NCBI GenBank assembly: GCA_035192965.1
Contig: CP136571.1
Location: 206,501 to 270,500 of the forward strand
Source of the DNA: Fuscovulum sp.
Lineage (GTDB): Bacteria; Pseudomonadota; Alphaproteobacteria; Rhodobacterales; Rhodobacteraceae
Direction: 5' to 3'
Length of the DNA: 64,000 nucleotides
Shown: positions 55,018-63,366 of the stretch, one piece after another
Layout: every line of letters begins with the position of its first letter
How positions within the stretch are numbered: position 1 is the first letter of the stretch
Made by a program: the position numbers and the translations under genes
The notes under the pieces: generated by a model
Databases searched by the model: none
Told to the model about the DNA's origin: nothing
Seen by the model: only the letters and a program-made list of their open reading frames with translations

Positions 55018-55557
55018 TTACAGCCAGTTGATGTCGTCAAAGCCTCGCTCAATGTAGCCACCGAGCGAGAAGCTTTCGCCCTCGTAGCCAAAGATCGGCC
55101 ACAGAGCTTTCTGGTTGTAGAGACCGGTCACGAGACCGGCGCGGATGGTCTGGAAGAAGGGTGTGTCTTCGATGGCTTTCAGGACGGCGACGCGGTCATC
55201 CTCCCAGCCGATGGACAGGTAATCGGCATGGCCTGCCGCCGTGGCGGCGGTGTTCAGGGCCGTGATGCCTGCCTCGACCTGTTCGGCGTTTTCAGCGCTG
55301 TCATAGCCTTTGACGGCGGTGGCGTAGAATTCATCGCCAACCTGATCGTGCGGGTAGATGTCACGCGCCATCTGGATGAGCGTGGCCATGGATTCGGGTT
55401 TGATGGCGGTGGTTTCCATCGCCCAGGCGGCATTGCCCGATGCGACGAAGCCCGCGCCGACAACAAAGCTGGCCCCTGCCGCGACCGAACGCGACAGCAG
55501 CTGGCGGCGGGTGAGGCCGAGGCCTTTTGGCCTTTCGCCCTTGAGTGGTTTTGTCAT
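55018..55557 (-). CDS. Tat-exported small subunit, gluconate 2-dehydrogenase subunit 3 type
   Basis: A 179-residue protein. The N-terminus carries the twin-arginine motif LTRRQLLSRSVAAGASFVV and a hydrophobic stretch to about residue 47 ending near GNAAWA. The mature part (METTAIKPESMATLIQMARD, IYPHDQVGDEFYATAV) fits the subunit-3 family, which escorts and anchors the flavoprotein. The start ATG at 55557 is chosen because the twin-Arg is then at residues 17-18; an ATG 18 bp upstream adds MLREET. It is 13 bp before the GMC gene on the same strand. Confidence 0.85.
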   Translation of the reverse strand: MTKPLKGERPKGLGLTRRQLLSRSVAAGASFVVGAGFVASGNAAWAMETTAIKPESMATLIQMARDIYPHDQVGDEFYATAVKGYDSAENAEQVEAGITALNTAATAAGHADYLSIGWEDDRVAVLKAIEDTPFFQTIRAGLVTGLYNQKALWPIFGYEGESFSLGGYIERGFDDINWL

Positions 55558-55627
55558 TGTCTCCTCCCTGAGCATGACGATGAGTGGTGCGATGGGGGCG
55601 GCTCCTCCGATCCGCCCACCATCGGGT

Positions 55628-56023
55628 TCAGAGGTAACGGCCGGCCCTTTGCAGAACCTCGATCTGGTAGCCGTCCGGGTCGGCGATGAAGAAGAAGCGG
55701 GCGATCACGCTGCCGCCGGGGGCGAAATCCACCAGCTTGCGCGGGGCAAGCCCGGCAGTCGTGAGGCGGGCATGTTCGGCACCGACGTCACCGACGGAAA
55801 AAGCGAGGTGGCCATAGCCATCGCCCAGATTGTAAGGCTCTGTCCGGCCCTTGTTGATGGTGAGTTCCAGTTCGAACCCGGTCTCTGCGTTTGACAGGTA
55901 GACGAGGGTGAAACTTTCGAAATCAAGCCGATCCGCGACCTTGAGCCCGAAGGCCGTATCGTAAAACGCAACTGAGCGTGCTTCATCAAGCACGCGGATC
56001 ATGCTGTGAATGGCCTTGGCCAA
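55628..56023 (-). CDS. Glyoxalase/VOC-family protein (lactoylglutathione lyase-like)
   Basis: A 131-residue VOC-fold protein. It has two beta-alpha-beta-beta-beta modules: IHSMIRVLDEARSVAFYDTA with ADRLDFESFTLVYLSNAETG and ELELT in the first half, and GYGHLAFSVGDV with FFFIADPDGYQIEVLQRAG in the second. His and Glu metal-ligand positions fit glyoxalase I (HSMIRV, ELELT, GHLAFS, YQIEVL). It may detoxify methylglyoxal via glutathione, but the wider VOC family is diverse. It lies upstream of the Tat/GMC pair with a 70-bp gap and could belong to the same unit. Confidence 0.85.
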   Translation of the reverse strand: MAKAIHSMIRVLDEARSVAFYDTAFGLKVADRLDFESFTLVYLSNAETGFELELTINKGRTEPYNLGDGYGHLAFSVGDVGAEHARLTTAGLAPRKLVDFAPGGSVIARFFFIADPDGYQIEVLQRAGRYL

Positions 56024-56128
56024 GGTCTTCCTCCGTCAGGTCTTTGGACTGTCTGACGGGGAGTGTGCGGGCGTTCCGGCGCGCACGGGTAGTAGGTCTA
56101 TACTACGCGCAATTTTTCATGCGGCGGT

Positions 56129-56425
56129 TCATTCTGCGGCGAGCGCGTGGGCGGCCCCGATCTGGGCGCGGCGATCCATATGGATGAGGCAGGCGCAGCG
56201 CAGAAGCGAGGTGAAGTTTTCCGGCTCGCCCCGTTGTTCCAGCACTTCGGAATGGAGTTTGGACACGAAGGCGGGGGTGGTGGTGCCTTCGCCGGCGGCG
56301 ATTTCGTCGATGATTTCCCAAAACGCGCGTTCGAGACGGATGCTGGTGCTTTGGCCGTTCAGCCGCAGGCGGCGGGTGATGCTTTCATATCGAGCGGGGT
56401 CTTGCCCCGCGAAAACCTGGCACAT
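56129..56425 (-). CDS. Ribbon-helix-helix domain protein
   Basis: A 98-residue protein of the RHH_4 type found in alphaproteobacteria. Residues 25-75 hold the beta-strand and two helices: STSIRLERAFWEIIDEIAAG and TTTPAFVSKLHSEVLEQRG. Such folds bind DNA as dimers. The start ATG at 56425 follows AGGGAGGACC; the longer frame to 56539 runs into the divergent gene's leader. It is upstream of the glyoxalase-family gene and divergent from the ABC permeases; a regulatory role for either is possible but unproven. Confidence 0.8.
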   Translation of the reverse strand: MCQVFAGQDPARYESITRRLRLNGQSTSIRLERAFWEIIDEIAAGEGTTTPAFVSKLHSEVLEQRGEPENFTSLLRCACLIHMDRRAQIGAAHALAAE

Positions 56426-56606
56426 CGGTTGGTCCTCCCTATCGTGATCCCTCCGGCGGATGGATGATGAAAGAAGTAAAGCGGTCTGGGACGGGGCAAG
56501 GCAAGAGCGGCGGACCAAGACCATAGTCGCAATCGGCATGTGCGATGCGTTGCATGGGGGCGGGATACGTGCAGTGATCGGGGATGCGGGATGCGGGCGG
56601 AGACGG

Positions 56607-57473
56607 ATGAAACCCTATCGAAATGAGGCTTGGCTGTTGATGCTGCCTGCGGCGGCGGTGATGGCTTTTGTTGGGGTGATCCCGCTGGTGGCGGTGTTCA
56701 ACTATTCCCTGCATGACATCTTTTCCCTGCAGGATGTGCATTGGGTGGGGGTGGAGTGGTATGAAGAGATCGTCACATCCGCCCGGTTTCACGCGAGCCT
56801 TGGACGGAGCCTTCTGTTTTCCGCCGTGATCCTGCTGGTGCAGGTGCCACTGGGGGTGGGGATCGCGCTGCTGTTGCGGCGGGCGGGGCGCTGGGCGGTG
56901 GCGGTGCTGATGCTGGTAGCGCTGCCGTTGGTGGTGCCGTGGAACATGATCGCGATGATGTGGCTGGGGCTGATCGATCCGCAGACGGGGATCGTGGGGC
57001 AGGCGTTGGCGGCGGCGGGGATCGGGTTCGACTGGAAGTTCACCGCGCTGCACACGTGGGTTTTGCTGGTGGTGATGGATACCTGGCACTGGATCGGGCT
57101 GGTGGTGATCTTGGCCTATGCGGGGCTGTCGGGGATATCGCCGGATTACTATCGCGCGGCGGCGATTGACGGGGCATCGCGGGTGGCGGTGTTCCGGTTC
57201 ATCGAATTGCCCAAGATCGCGGGGCCGCTGGGCATCGTGCTACTGCTGCGGTTTGTGGACAGTTTCATGATCTATACCGAGGCGTTTTCGATCAATGCGG
57301 GCGGGCCGGATATGGCAACGCATTTTCTGGCGATTGATCTGGGGGAAGAGATCAAGGGGTTCAGCTATGGGTCGGCGGCGGCGCGGTCGATGGTCTATTT
57401 CCTGATCGTGATCACGGTGGTCTGGGCCTTTGTGCGGATCAGCGGCCTGTCGCGGCAGGAGGAGCGGGGATGA
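56607..57473 (+). CDS. Sugar-type ABC transporter permease, first subunit
   Basis: A 288-residue membrane protein of the MalF/UgpA type with six helices (for example WLLMLPAAAVMAFVGVIPLV, LPLVVPWNMIAMMWLGL, LLVVMDTWHWIGLVVILAYA). The EAA loop that contacts the ATPase is YYRAAAIDGASRVAVFRFIE near residue 195. I chose ATG at 56607, which starts just before the first helix and follows GGCGGAGACGG; the 49 extra codons upstream lack hydrophobic content. It overlaps the second permease gene by 4 bp. Neither a binding protein nor an ATPase is nearby. Confidence 0.87.
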   Translation: MKPYRNEAWLLMLPAAAVMAFVGVIPLVAVFNYSLHDIFSLQDVHWVGVEWYEEIVTSARFHASLGRSLLFSAVILLVQVPLGVGIALLLRRAGRWAVAVLMLVALPLVVPWNMIAMMWLGLIDPQTGIVGQALAAAGIGFDWKFTALHTWVLLVVMDTWHWIGLVVILAYAGLSGISPDYYRAAAIDGASRVAVFRFIELPKIAGPLGIVLLLRFVDSFMIYTEAFSINAGGPDMATHFLAIDLGEEIKGFSYGSAAARSMVYFLIVITVVWAFVRISGLSRQEERG

Positions 57474-58261
57474 GGGGGGTGGTTCTGCGGGTGGCCATCT
57501 TTGCGGCCTTGGCAGCGTTCATCCTGTTGCCGTTGGCGCAGACATTTCTGCTGTCTTTCATGTCCACCCTGCCGCGCGACGGGATGGTTGAAGGGGAGTG
57601 GAGCCTGATCAACTATCGCAACATCGCGGCGGATCCGGCGCTGACTGGGTCAATTATCAATTCGATGATCTATGTGCTGCTGAATGTGGCGCTTTGCATC
57701 GGGGCGGGGTTGCCTGCGGCCTATGCGCTGTCGCGGTATCGGTTCGTGGGGGACCGGCATTTCCTGTTCCTGCTGTTGGCGTTCCGGGTGACGCCGCCGG
57801 TGGTTCTGTCGCTGCCGATCTTCATTCTGTTTGCCAATGTGGGGCTGGTGAACACGCCGGTGGGGATTGCGCTGGTGCATTGCCTGTTCAACCTGCCCAT
57901 CGCGATCTGGATTCTGGAAAGCTTCATTTCCGCGGTGCCGAAGGAGTTTGACGAGACGGCCTTTATCGACGGCCATTCTTTGCCATCCTTCATGCTGCGC
58001 CATCTGGTGCCGGCGATTGCGCCGGGGATCGGGGTGGCGGCGTTTTTCTGTTTCATCTTTTCCTGGGTGGAGGTGGTCTTTGCCCGCATCCTGACGGTGA
58101 CGGCAGGCAAGCCGATCACCATGGCGATCAACGCCCTTTTCGGGTTTCAGACGGATATCGGGCTTGTCATGGCGATGACGGTGGTGTCGCTGGTGCCGGG
58201 GCTGGGGATGATCTGGTTCGTTCGCAACCACATCGCGCGGGGGTTCGAGATGCGCGCCTGA
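57470..58261 (+). CDS. Sugar-type ABC transporter permease, second subunit
   Basis: A 263-residue MalG/UgpE-type protein with six helices (AIFAALAAFILLPLAQTFLL, IINSMIYVLLNVALCIGAGL and others). The EAA-loop is EFDETAFIDGHSLPSFMLRH near residue 160; the C-terminal ITMAINALFGFQTDIGLVMA and the last helix match the family. The ATG at 57470 is in the ATGA overlap. With the first permease it should form the membrane channel of a carbohydrate or polyol importer; after it comes 265 bp without further transporter genes. Confidence 0.87.
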   Translation: MRGVVLRVAIFAALAAFILLPLAQTFLLSFMSTLPRDGMVEGEWSLINYRNIAADPALTGSIINSMIYVLLNVALCIGAGLPAAYALSRYRFVGDRHFLFLLLAFRVTPPVVLSLPIFILFANVGLVNTPVGIALVHCLFNLPIAIWILESFISAVPKEFDETAFIDGHSLPSFMLRHLVPAIAPGIGVAAFFCFIFSWVEVVFARILTVTAGKPITMAINALFGFQTDIGLVMAMTVVSLVPGLGMIWFVRNHIARGFEMRA

Positions 58262-58526
58262 CGGCCTGCGCAGCATCACGGCCGCAAGGAAAGGGTGAAG
58301 GTTCGGCGATTCGGCCATCCGTTTCGGCACTTGGCCTGCCCGTTCGGCAACGGGCCAGTTGATAACCGCAGGATGTAAGGCGCGCAGAACGCAACCCAGA
58401 CGCAAAACGATCCACAGAAAAATGGCAAGATTGCGGCAAACGTGACGGCTGTGTCGTTAATACCTATTGCCAGATCAGCGGGTGAGGATCACCCTTGGCG
58501 AGAACGCTTTTTCCTAGGGGGATTTC

Positions 58527-59063
58527 ATGCGCAAGATACTTGGGGCTTTGGCCTTGACGGCGGCGATGGCCTCTCAGGCCAGTGCGGCGACGATCAGTGG
58601 CGAGACCAACGCCATCGCCGGACAGACGTATACCTATATTTACAGCCCGGATACGCCGTCGCTGATTCCCGGGTATCTGAGCTATACGATGGATATCGCC
58701 GTGAATTCCTCAAGCGATCCGTCTACCGATGTCTGGTTTTCGTTTGCAGGCCCGGTCTATCCGGCCAGCAATGAGTTTTCGTTCGACTGGGTGTTTGACG
58801 TGACCGGCCCGGTTGTTCTGAACGTTCGATCGGTTCTGGCGACCTTCTTCGCGAGCGATTTTCAGTTTCCCGAGGACACGGAGTTCTTTGTCAAGGAAGA
58901 CGGCACGTTGTTCCGTGGCCAGAACAGCGATCCGATCCCGTTGAAGGTTTCGGTGACGTCGGTGGTTCCGATTGGCGGGACACTGCCGCTGATGTTGTCT
59001 GCTCTGGCCTTGATGGGCTGGGCGGCGCGGCGTCGTGGGAAAGACGGCGCCCTTCCCGCCTGA
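58527..59063 (+). CDS. Secreted protein with VPxxG-type C-terminal sorting tail
   Basis: A 178-residue exported protein. The signal peptide is MRKILGALALTAAMASQASA. The mature region is acidic, Ser/Thr-rich and beta-like (TYTYIYSPDTPSLIPGYLSY, DWVFDVTGPVVLNVRSV). The C-terminus has a tripartite tail: VVPIGGTLPLMLSALALMGW then AARRRGK. This is the pattern of PEP-CTERM/VPLPA-CTERM sorting signals: short motif, membrane helix, basic end. It is thus probably processed at the membrane and released or anchored. GGGGGA precedes the ATG by 6 nt. Single gene, with a hairpin shared with dnaA at its end. Confidence 0.78.
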   Translation: MRKILGALALTAAMASQASAATISGETNAIAGQTYTYIYSPDTPSLIPGYLSYTMDIAVNSSSDPSTDVWFSFAGPVYPASNEFSFDWVFDVTGPVVLNVRSVLATFFASDFQFPEDTEFFVKEDGTLFRGQNSDPIPLKVSVTSVVPIGGTLPLMLSALALMGWAARRRGKDGALPA

Positions 59064-59075
59064 GGAAGGACGCCG
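59045..59075. terminator. Shared hairpin between the sorting-tail gene and dnaA
   Basis: CGGCG-C-CCTTCC (59045-59056) pairs with GGAAGG-A-CGCCG (59064-59075) with one internal mismatch and a 7-nt loop that contains the stop codon of the plus-strand gene. No T-run; it lies between two converging genes. Confidence 0.55.
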
Positions 59076-59081
59076 CTTACT

Positions 59082-60452
59082 TCAGCCCTGAAGCTGACGA
59101 CGAAGCATTTGCAGATCGTCGTTCAGCTGGCTGTCGGTTGCCATCAATTCTTCGATCTTGCGCACACCATGCATGATGGTGGTGTGGTCACGCCCACCAA
59201 AGCGGCGGCCGATTTCCGGCAGGCTGCGCGGCGTTAGCTGCTTGGCCAGATACATGGCGATCTGGCGCGGGCGGGCGATGGTGCGCACACGCTTGGGACC
59301 GATCATGTCGGACAGGCGGATGTTGTAATGTTCGGCGACCTTGCGCTGAATTTCCTCGATCGTCAGTTTGCGATCCGAAGCGCGGAGGATATCGGCCAGG
59401 CAATCCTGTGCCAGTTCCAGCGTGATTTCGCGGCCTACCAGCGAGGCGAAAGCGAAGAGGCGCGTCAGCGCACCTTCGAGGACGCGGACATTGGTGGTGA
59501 TGCGGTGGGCAAGAAATTCCAGCACGCCATCGGCCAGAACGAGACCGCGATACTGGCTGCGATAGAGTTCCACCTTCTGTTGCAGGATGCCGAGACGGAG
59601 TTCGTAATCGGTGGGATGCAGATCGACCACCAGACCGCATTGCAGGCGGGATTTGATGCGATCCTCAAGATCCTTGATTTCGCCCGGCGCCCGGTCGGCA
59701 GAGATGACAATCTGCTTGTTCTGATCGACCAGCGCGTTGAACGTGTGGAAGAATTCCTCTTGCGTGGAATCCTTGCCCGCGATGAATTGCACATCATCGA
59801 CCATCAGGACATCGACGGAACGGAACAGTTCCTTGAAATCCATGATCTGACGTTCGCGCAGTGCCTGAACGAAGCGATACATGAATTGTTCGGCCGACAG
59901 GTAAAGCACGCGCAGGTGCGGCTGGCGGGTTTGCAGTTCATGGGCGATGGCGTGCATCAGGTGCGTCTTGCCGAGGCCGACGCCGCCATAAAGAAACAGC
60001 GGGTTGAAGCTGACGGGGCCGCCTTCGGCGACGCGACGGGCAGCCGCATGGGCCAGTTCGTTGGGTTTGCCCACGACGAAGGTGTCGAAGGTGAAGCGCG
60101 CGTCGAGCGGTGCGCCGGGCACCTCATCATGGTCGGTGCCACGGGCGGGTTGCTTGGCCCGCTGCGCCGCAGCCACGGGGCGGGCGGCGGGTGCCTCGGG
60201 CGCGGCGGGGCGGTTTGCCACAGAAAATTCCACCCGGTCGACCTGTGCACCGGCGGTGTTCATCTGGGCGCGGATGTGATCCGAGAAATTGCGCGAGACC
60301 CAATCACCGAAAAAGGAGGTGGGCACCTCAAAGCGCGCGACCCCTTGTTTGAGGTCGAAGAATTTCAAAGGTTCGATCCAGGTCACATAGTTGTTTCGGC
60401 CAACCCTCTTGATCAGTTCCTCGCGGACCAAACCCCAAGTCTCGTTCGTCAT
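59082..60452 (-). CDS. dnaA: Chromosomal replication initiator DnaA
   Basis: A 456-residue AAA+ initiator. Domain I (1-85; NYVTWIEPLKFFDLKQGVAR), a variable Pro/Ala linker (about 85-115), the AAA+ domain with Walker A LYGGVGLGKTHLMHAIAHEL, Walker B DVLMVDDVQFIAGKDSTQEE, and the C-terminal DNA-binding domain with the signature DHTTIMHGVRKIEELM are all present. It melts oriC to start replication. I chose ATG at 60452 (MTNETWGLVREEL); the frame extends 25 codons upstream without homology. The order ubiE, mutM, enoyl-CoA hydratase, rpsT, dnaA is the classic alphaproteobacterial dnaA context. Confidence 0.97.
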   Translation of the reverse strand: MTNETWGLVREELIKRVGRNNYVTWIEPLKFFDLKQGVARFEVPTSFFGDWVSRNFSDHIRAQMNTAGAQVDRVEFSVANRPAAPEAPAARPVAAAQRAKQPARGTDHDEVPGAPLDARFTFDTFVVGKPNELAHAAARRVAEGGPVSFNPLFLYGGVGLGKTHLMHAIAHELQTRQPHLRVLYLSAEQFMYRFVQALRERQIMDFKELFRSVDVLMVDDVQFIAGKDSTQEEFFHTFNALVDQNKQIVISADRAPGEIKDLEDRIKSRLQCGLVVDLHPTDYELRLGILQQKVELYRSQYRGLVLADGVLEFLAHRITTNVRVLEGALTRLFAFASLVGREITLELAQDCLADILRASDRKLTIEEIQRKVAEHYNIRLSDMIGPKRVRTIARPRQIAMYLAKQLTPRSLPEIGRRFGGRDHTTIMHGVRKIEELMATDSQLNDDLQMLRRQLQG

Positions 60453-61068
60453 TCTTCCTGACCCGTGCGGCGGCGTGCTTCTGAACCTGTGGCAGATCCG
60501 GCACGCCTGTTGTTGTTGCACCGGCAAATGCCGGGGCTATCGCTTGCGCCTGGGTCGCATAACAGGATTGCGCGCGGTCTTTGGAAGACGGAATCGGTTC
60601 GTGGCACAGACCCCTTCGCCGGGGTACGCCATAGCCCGTTTCCGACCCCAAGGCCGGCTATGCACAGCAGTTACTGGCCAGATTCGCATCTGGCCCGATG
60701 TGCCGCACCTGATTTCCGCACATAGTGTGCAGACACCACAACCCTTTGAATCGCAAACAAAATCGGAGGTGTAAGCACACGCTTGGCAGCATTGTGAACC
60801 TGTCGATTTCCGTCTGCGATTCCGTCATGTCCCCCAAGGCGAGAGTGAATCGCAAGGTAACGGTAACAAGCCGCAGCGCAGGGGCGCAACCGAACTTCAC
60901 GCTTGACAGAAAGATGGTCAGAGCGAATCCGACGGCCCTTGCAAATGAGCAACGCAGGGCGGCAGAAATGCAGAACTGGCCGGTTCAGACGGGCCGGAAA
61001 AGGCGCAGAGCGCACCCCTTTCGGGATGCGCCCTGTGCGAAAACGGGGGCCTTTTGACAGGCCGAAAA
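60453..61068 (-). promoter_or_regulatory. 616-bp dnaA upstream region with clustered GANTC sites
   Basis: No convincing gene: frames on both strands are short and lack homology or good ribosome-binding sites. Six GANTC motifs (CcrM methylation sites) lie at 60591, 60681, 60748, 60818, 60847 and 60925; four share the longer form GANTCGC. From base composition about one would be expected in this span. I saw no copy of the DnaA box TTATCCACA. This is most likely the dnaA promoter/leader, and could include cell-cycle control or part of an origin. Confidence 0.5.
60997..61034 (-). terminator. Probable rpsT terminator
   Basis: On the minus strand GGGCGCATCCC, loop GAAA, GGGGTGCGCTC (two G-T pairs), then TGCGCCTTTTCC. 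It starts about 35 bp after the rpsT stop. Confidence 0.7.
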
Positions 61069-61344
61069 TCAGGCGGCGGGGGTTGCCAGGGCCTTCACGC
61101 GGGCCGCGAGGCGCGAGATTTTGCGCGACACGGTGTTGGCGTGCAGGATGCCTTTGGTCACGCCACGATCAAGTTCGGGCTGGGCGGCGCGCAGGGCGGC
61201 GACAGCAGCTTCGGCATTGCCGGAGGCGATCGCCTCTTCGACCTTGCGCACGAAGGTACGAATACGCGAGCGGCGGGCCTTGTTGATCGCGAAACGGGTC
61301 TCGGATTGACGGGCGCGCTTTTTGGACTGGGCAGTATTTGCCAT
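61069..61344 (-). CDS. rpsT: 30S ribosomal protein S20
   Basis: A 91-residue, highly basic, all-helical ribosomal protein: [20 protein letters not shown] at the start, then [19 protein letters not shown] and the conserved [20 protein letters not shown]. It binds 16S rRNA early in 30S assembly. The ATG at 61344 is preceded by a purine-rich leader; three GANTC sites (61354, 61420, 61425) lie in its 5' region. It is encoded between dnaA and the enoyl-CoA hydratase, on the same strand. Confidence 0.98.
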   Translation of the reverse strand: MANTAQSKKRARQSETRFAINKARRSRIRTFVRKVEEAIASGNAEAAVAALRAAQPELDRGVTKGILHANTVSRKISRLAARVKALATPAA

Positions 61345-61528
61345 GGGCTATTCGATTCCTGTAGGTCTTTGTTTCAGATCGGTTGCACAAAGACCCAAGG
61401 CTCCGCCCCCCGGGGAACGGAATCGATTCTTGCCTAAGCGGGCCCACGCGCATGTAACCGGGGGCTATAGGGCAAGCGGGGCAGAAAGAAAAGGCGGAAA
61501 ATAAGGGGTTTCCCGGCGCGGTCCGGGA

Positions 61529-62305
61529 TCAGCGGTCGCGGAACTGGGGTTCGCGCTTTTCAAGGAAGGCGGACATGCCTTCTTTCTGATCTTCGGTGGC
61601 GAAAGCCGCGTGGAACATGCGGCGTTCAAAAAGGATGCCTTCGCGCAGGGTCGTCTCTTGCGCGCGGTTGACGGCTTCTTTGACGATCATGGTGGTGATT
61701 GCGGATTTCTGGGCGATCTTGCCGGCGGCTTTCATCGCCTCGGCCAGAAGGTCCTTGGCGGGGACGACACGGCTGACAAGGCCGCAGCGTTCTGCTTCGG
61801 ACGCGTCCATGAACCGTCCGGTGAGGTTCATATCCATCGCCTTGGCTTTGCCGACGGCGCGGGTGAGGCGCTGCGTGCCGCCCATGCCGGCCACGATGCC
61901 GAGGTTGATTTCGGGCTGGCCAAACTTGGCGGTGTCAGCAGCGATGATGAAATCGCACATCATGGCGAGTTCGCAGCCGCCCCCCAGACAATAGCCCGCC
62001 ACAGCGGCGATGACCGGCTTGCGGATGCGGGCGATGGCGTCGGCCTCGGGCGCGAAGAGATCGTCGAAGAAGACCTCGGTAAATGACTTTTCGGCCATTT
62101 CCTTGACATCCGCACCGGCGGCGAAGGCCTTTTCCGATCCGGTGACGACGATACAGCGCACCTTGTCATTACGGTCGGCGGCGGCGAGTGCGGCGGCCAG
62201 CTCTTGCATCAGCCGGGCGTTGAGGGCGTTGAGCGCCTCGGGCCGGTTCAGGCGGATGAGGGCGATGTAATCCTCGATCTCGACGATGAGCGTCTCATAG
62301 GCCAT
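61529..62305 (-). CDS. Enoyl-CoA hydratase
   Basis: A 258-residue crotonase-fold enzyme. The CoA-binding and oxyanion blocks are visible: [34 protein letters not shown] (first oxyanion loop), and [20 protein letters not shown] (second). Catalytic Glu residues sit in CELAMMCD and FGQPEINLG. It hydrates short-chain trans-2-enoyl-CoA in beta-oxidation or related routes. The start ATG at 62305 gives [19 protein letters not shown]; upstream residues are not conserved. Its position between mutM and rpsT is conserved in related genomes. Confidence 0.93.
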   Translation of the reverse strand: MAYETLIVEIEDYIALIRLNRPEALNALNARLMQELAAALAAADRNDKVRCIVVTGSEKAFAAGADVKEMAEKSFTEVFFDDLFAPEADAIARIRKPVIAAVAGYCLGGGCELAMMCDFIIAADTAKFGQPEINLGIVAGMGGTQRLTRAVGKAKAMDMNLTGRFMDASEAERCGLVSRVVPAKDLLAEAMKAAGKIAQKSAITTMIVKEAVNRAQETTLREGILFERRMFHAAFATEDQKEGMSAFLEKREPQFRDR

Positions 62306-62388
62306 GGCGCGGCTCCGTTCTTTTGTTGCGGAGACTCCTAGCAGCAACAGGGCCGTTATCAAGGGTCGTGAACGGGATTAACGGCGCG

Positions 62389-63279
62389 TCACCTTTGGCA
62401 GGAGGGGCAATAAAAGGAGGATCGGCCCGATTGGACGATGCGGTGGATCGTGTCGGTGCAACCGGGGGAGAGGCAGGGCTGGCCTTCGCGGCCATAGACC
62501 TGAAAGCTGTGCTGGAAATAGCCAAGCTCGCCATCAGCCTGACGGTAATCGCGCAGGGAGGAACCGCCGGCGGTGATCGCCTCGGTCAGCACATCGCGGA
62601 TCAGCGGGACAAGGGCAGCGGCGCGGGGGGCGGCGATGCGGCCTGCCTTGCGCGCGGGGTGGATCCGGGCGCGGTAGAGCGTTTCGCAGACATAGATATT
62701 GCCCAGGCCCGCGATGATATGCTGATCGAGCAGGGCAGATTTGATGGGCGTGTTGCGGCCCTTGAGCCGGGCCGTGAGGTAGGTTTCGCTGAAATCATTG
62801 CCCAGCGGTTCCGGGCCGAGAACGGCAAGCAGCGGGTGGGTGTCGGCGGTGGCGGTGGGCATCATGTCCATCGCGCCGAAGCGGCGGGCATCGTTGAAGG
62901 TGATGCGGGTGCCATCTTCCATATCAAGGACCACGTGATCGTGCTTTTCCGGCGCAGGGTGGTGGTGGTGCCATTCGCCGAGGGTTTCACGTGTTTCAGG
63001 GGCCACCCCCTCACCCAAGAACGGCGGAGGGGAGATGAGCATCCTTCCCGACATACCGAGGTGGATGAGGAGGGTTTCGCCGGTGGAAATATCCGCGAGG
63101 ATGTATTTGGACCTGCGGCGGAGCAACAGCACGCGCGCGCCGGTCAGCCGGTCGGCCATGCCGGGCGGGAAGGGCCAGCGCAGATCGGGGCGGTTGACGG
63201 TGGCGCGGGTTATGACGCGCCCTTCCATCGCGGGCAGCAGGCCGCGGCGGACGGTTTCAACCTCGGGCAGTTCGGGCAT
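62389..63279 (-). CDS. mutM: Formamidopyrimidine-DNA glycosylase
   Basis: A 296-residue base-excision repair enzyme removing 8-oxoguanine. The catalytic start is [20 protein letters not shown] (Pro2 nucleophile, Glu3); Lys is in RSKYILADI and in the [13 protein letters not shown] block; the helix-two-turn-helix contains [18 protein letters not shown]; the zinc finger at the C-terminus is CLSPGC and CPSCQR. Residues about 83-102 ([20 protein letters not shown]) are an extra loop compared with the usual 270-280 residue proteins, coded by a GC-rich inverted repeat. Divergent from ubiE. Confidence 0.95.
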   Translation of the reverse strand: MPELPEVETVRRGLLPAMEGRVITRATVNRPDLRWPFPPGMADRLTGARVLLLRRRSKYILADISTGETLLIHLGMSGRMLISPPPFLGEGVAPETRETLGEWHHHHPAPEKHDHVVLDMEDGTRITFNDARRFGAMDMMPTATADTHPLLAVLGPEPLGNDFSETYLTARLKGRNTPIKSALLDQHIIAGLGNIYVCETLYRARIHPARKAGRIAAPRAAALVPLIRDVLTEAITAGGSSLRDYRQADGELGYFQHSFQVYGREGQPCLSPGCTDTIHRIVQSGRSSFYCPSCQR

Positions 63280-63366
63280 GGAGGGGCCTGTCGGACATGT
63301 GGGCGCATTGCAGCGCCGTTGAACCGGCCTATAAGGAGGGGCAGGCAAGAGGAACGGCAAGACCCC

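Noticed and set aside
60671..61057. Two ~110-codon frames on opposite strands upstream of dnaA
   Set aside because: Both are low-complexity, Arg/Cys-rich, lack ribosome-binding sites and overlap each other and the rpsT terminator; the stretch is better read as regulatory DNA.
60453..61068. Chromosomal origin (oriC) next to dnaA
   Set aside because: I looked for TTATCCACA boxes and close variants on both strands and found none convincing, and there is no clear AT-rich unwinding element. The GANTC cluster alone is not enough to call an origin.
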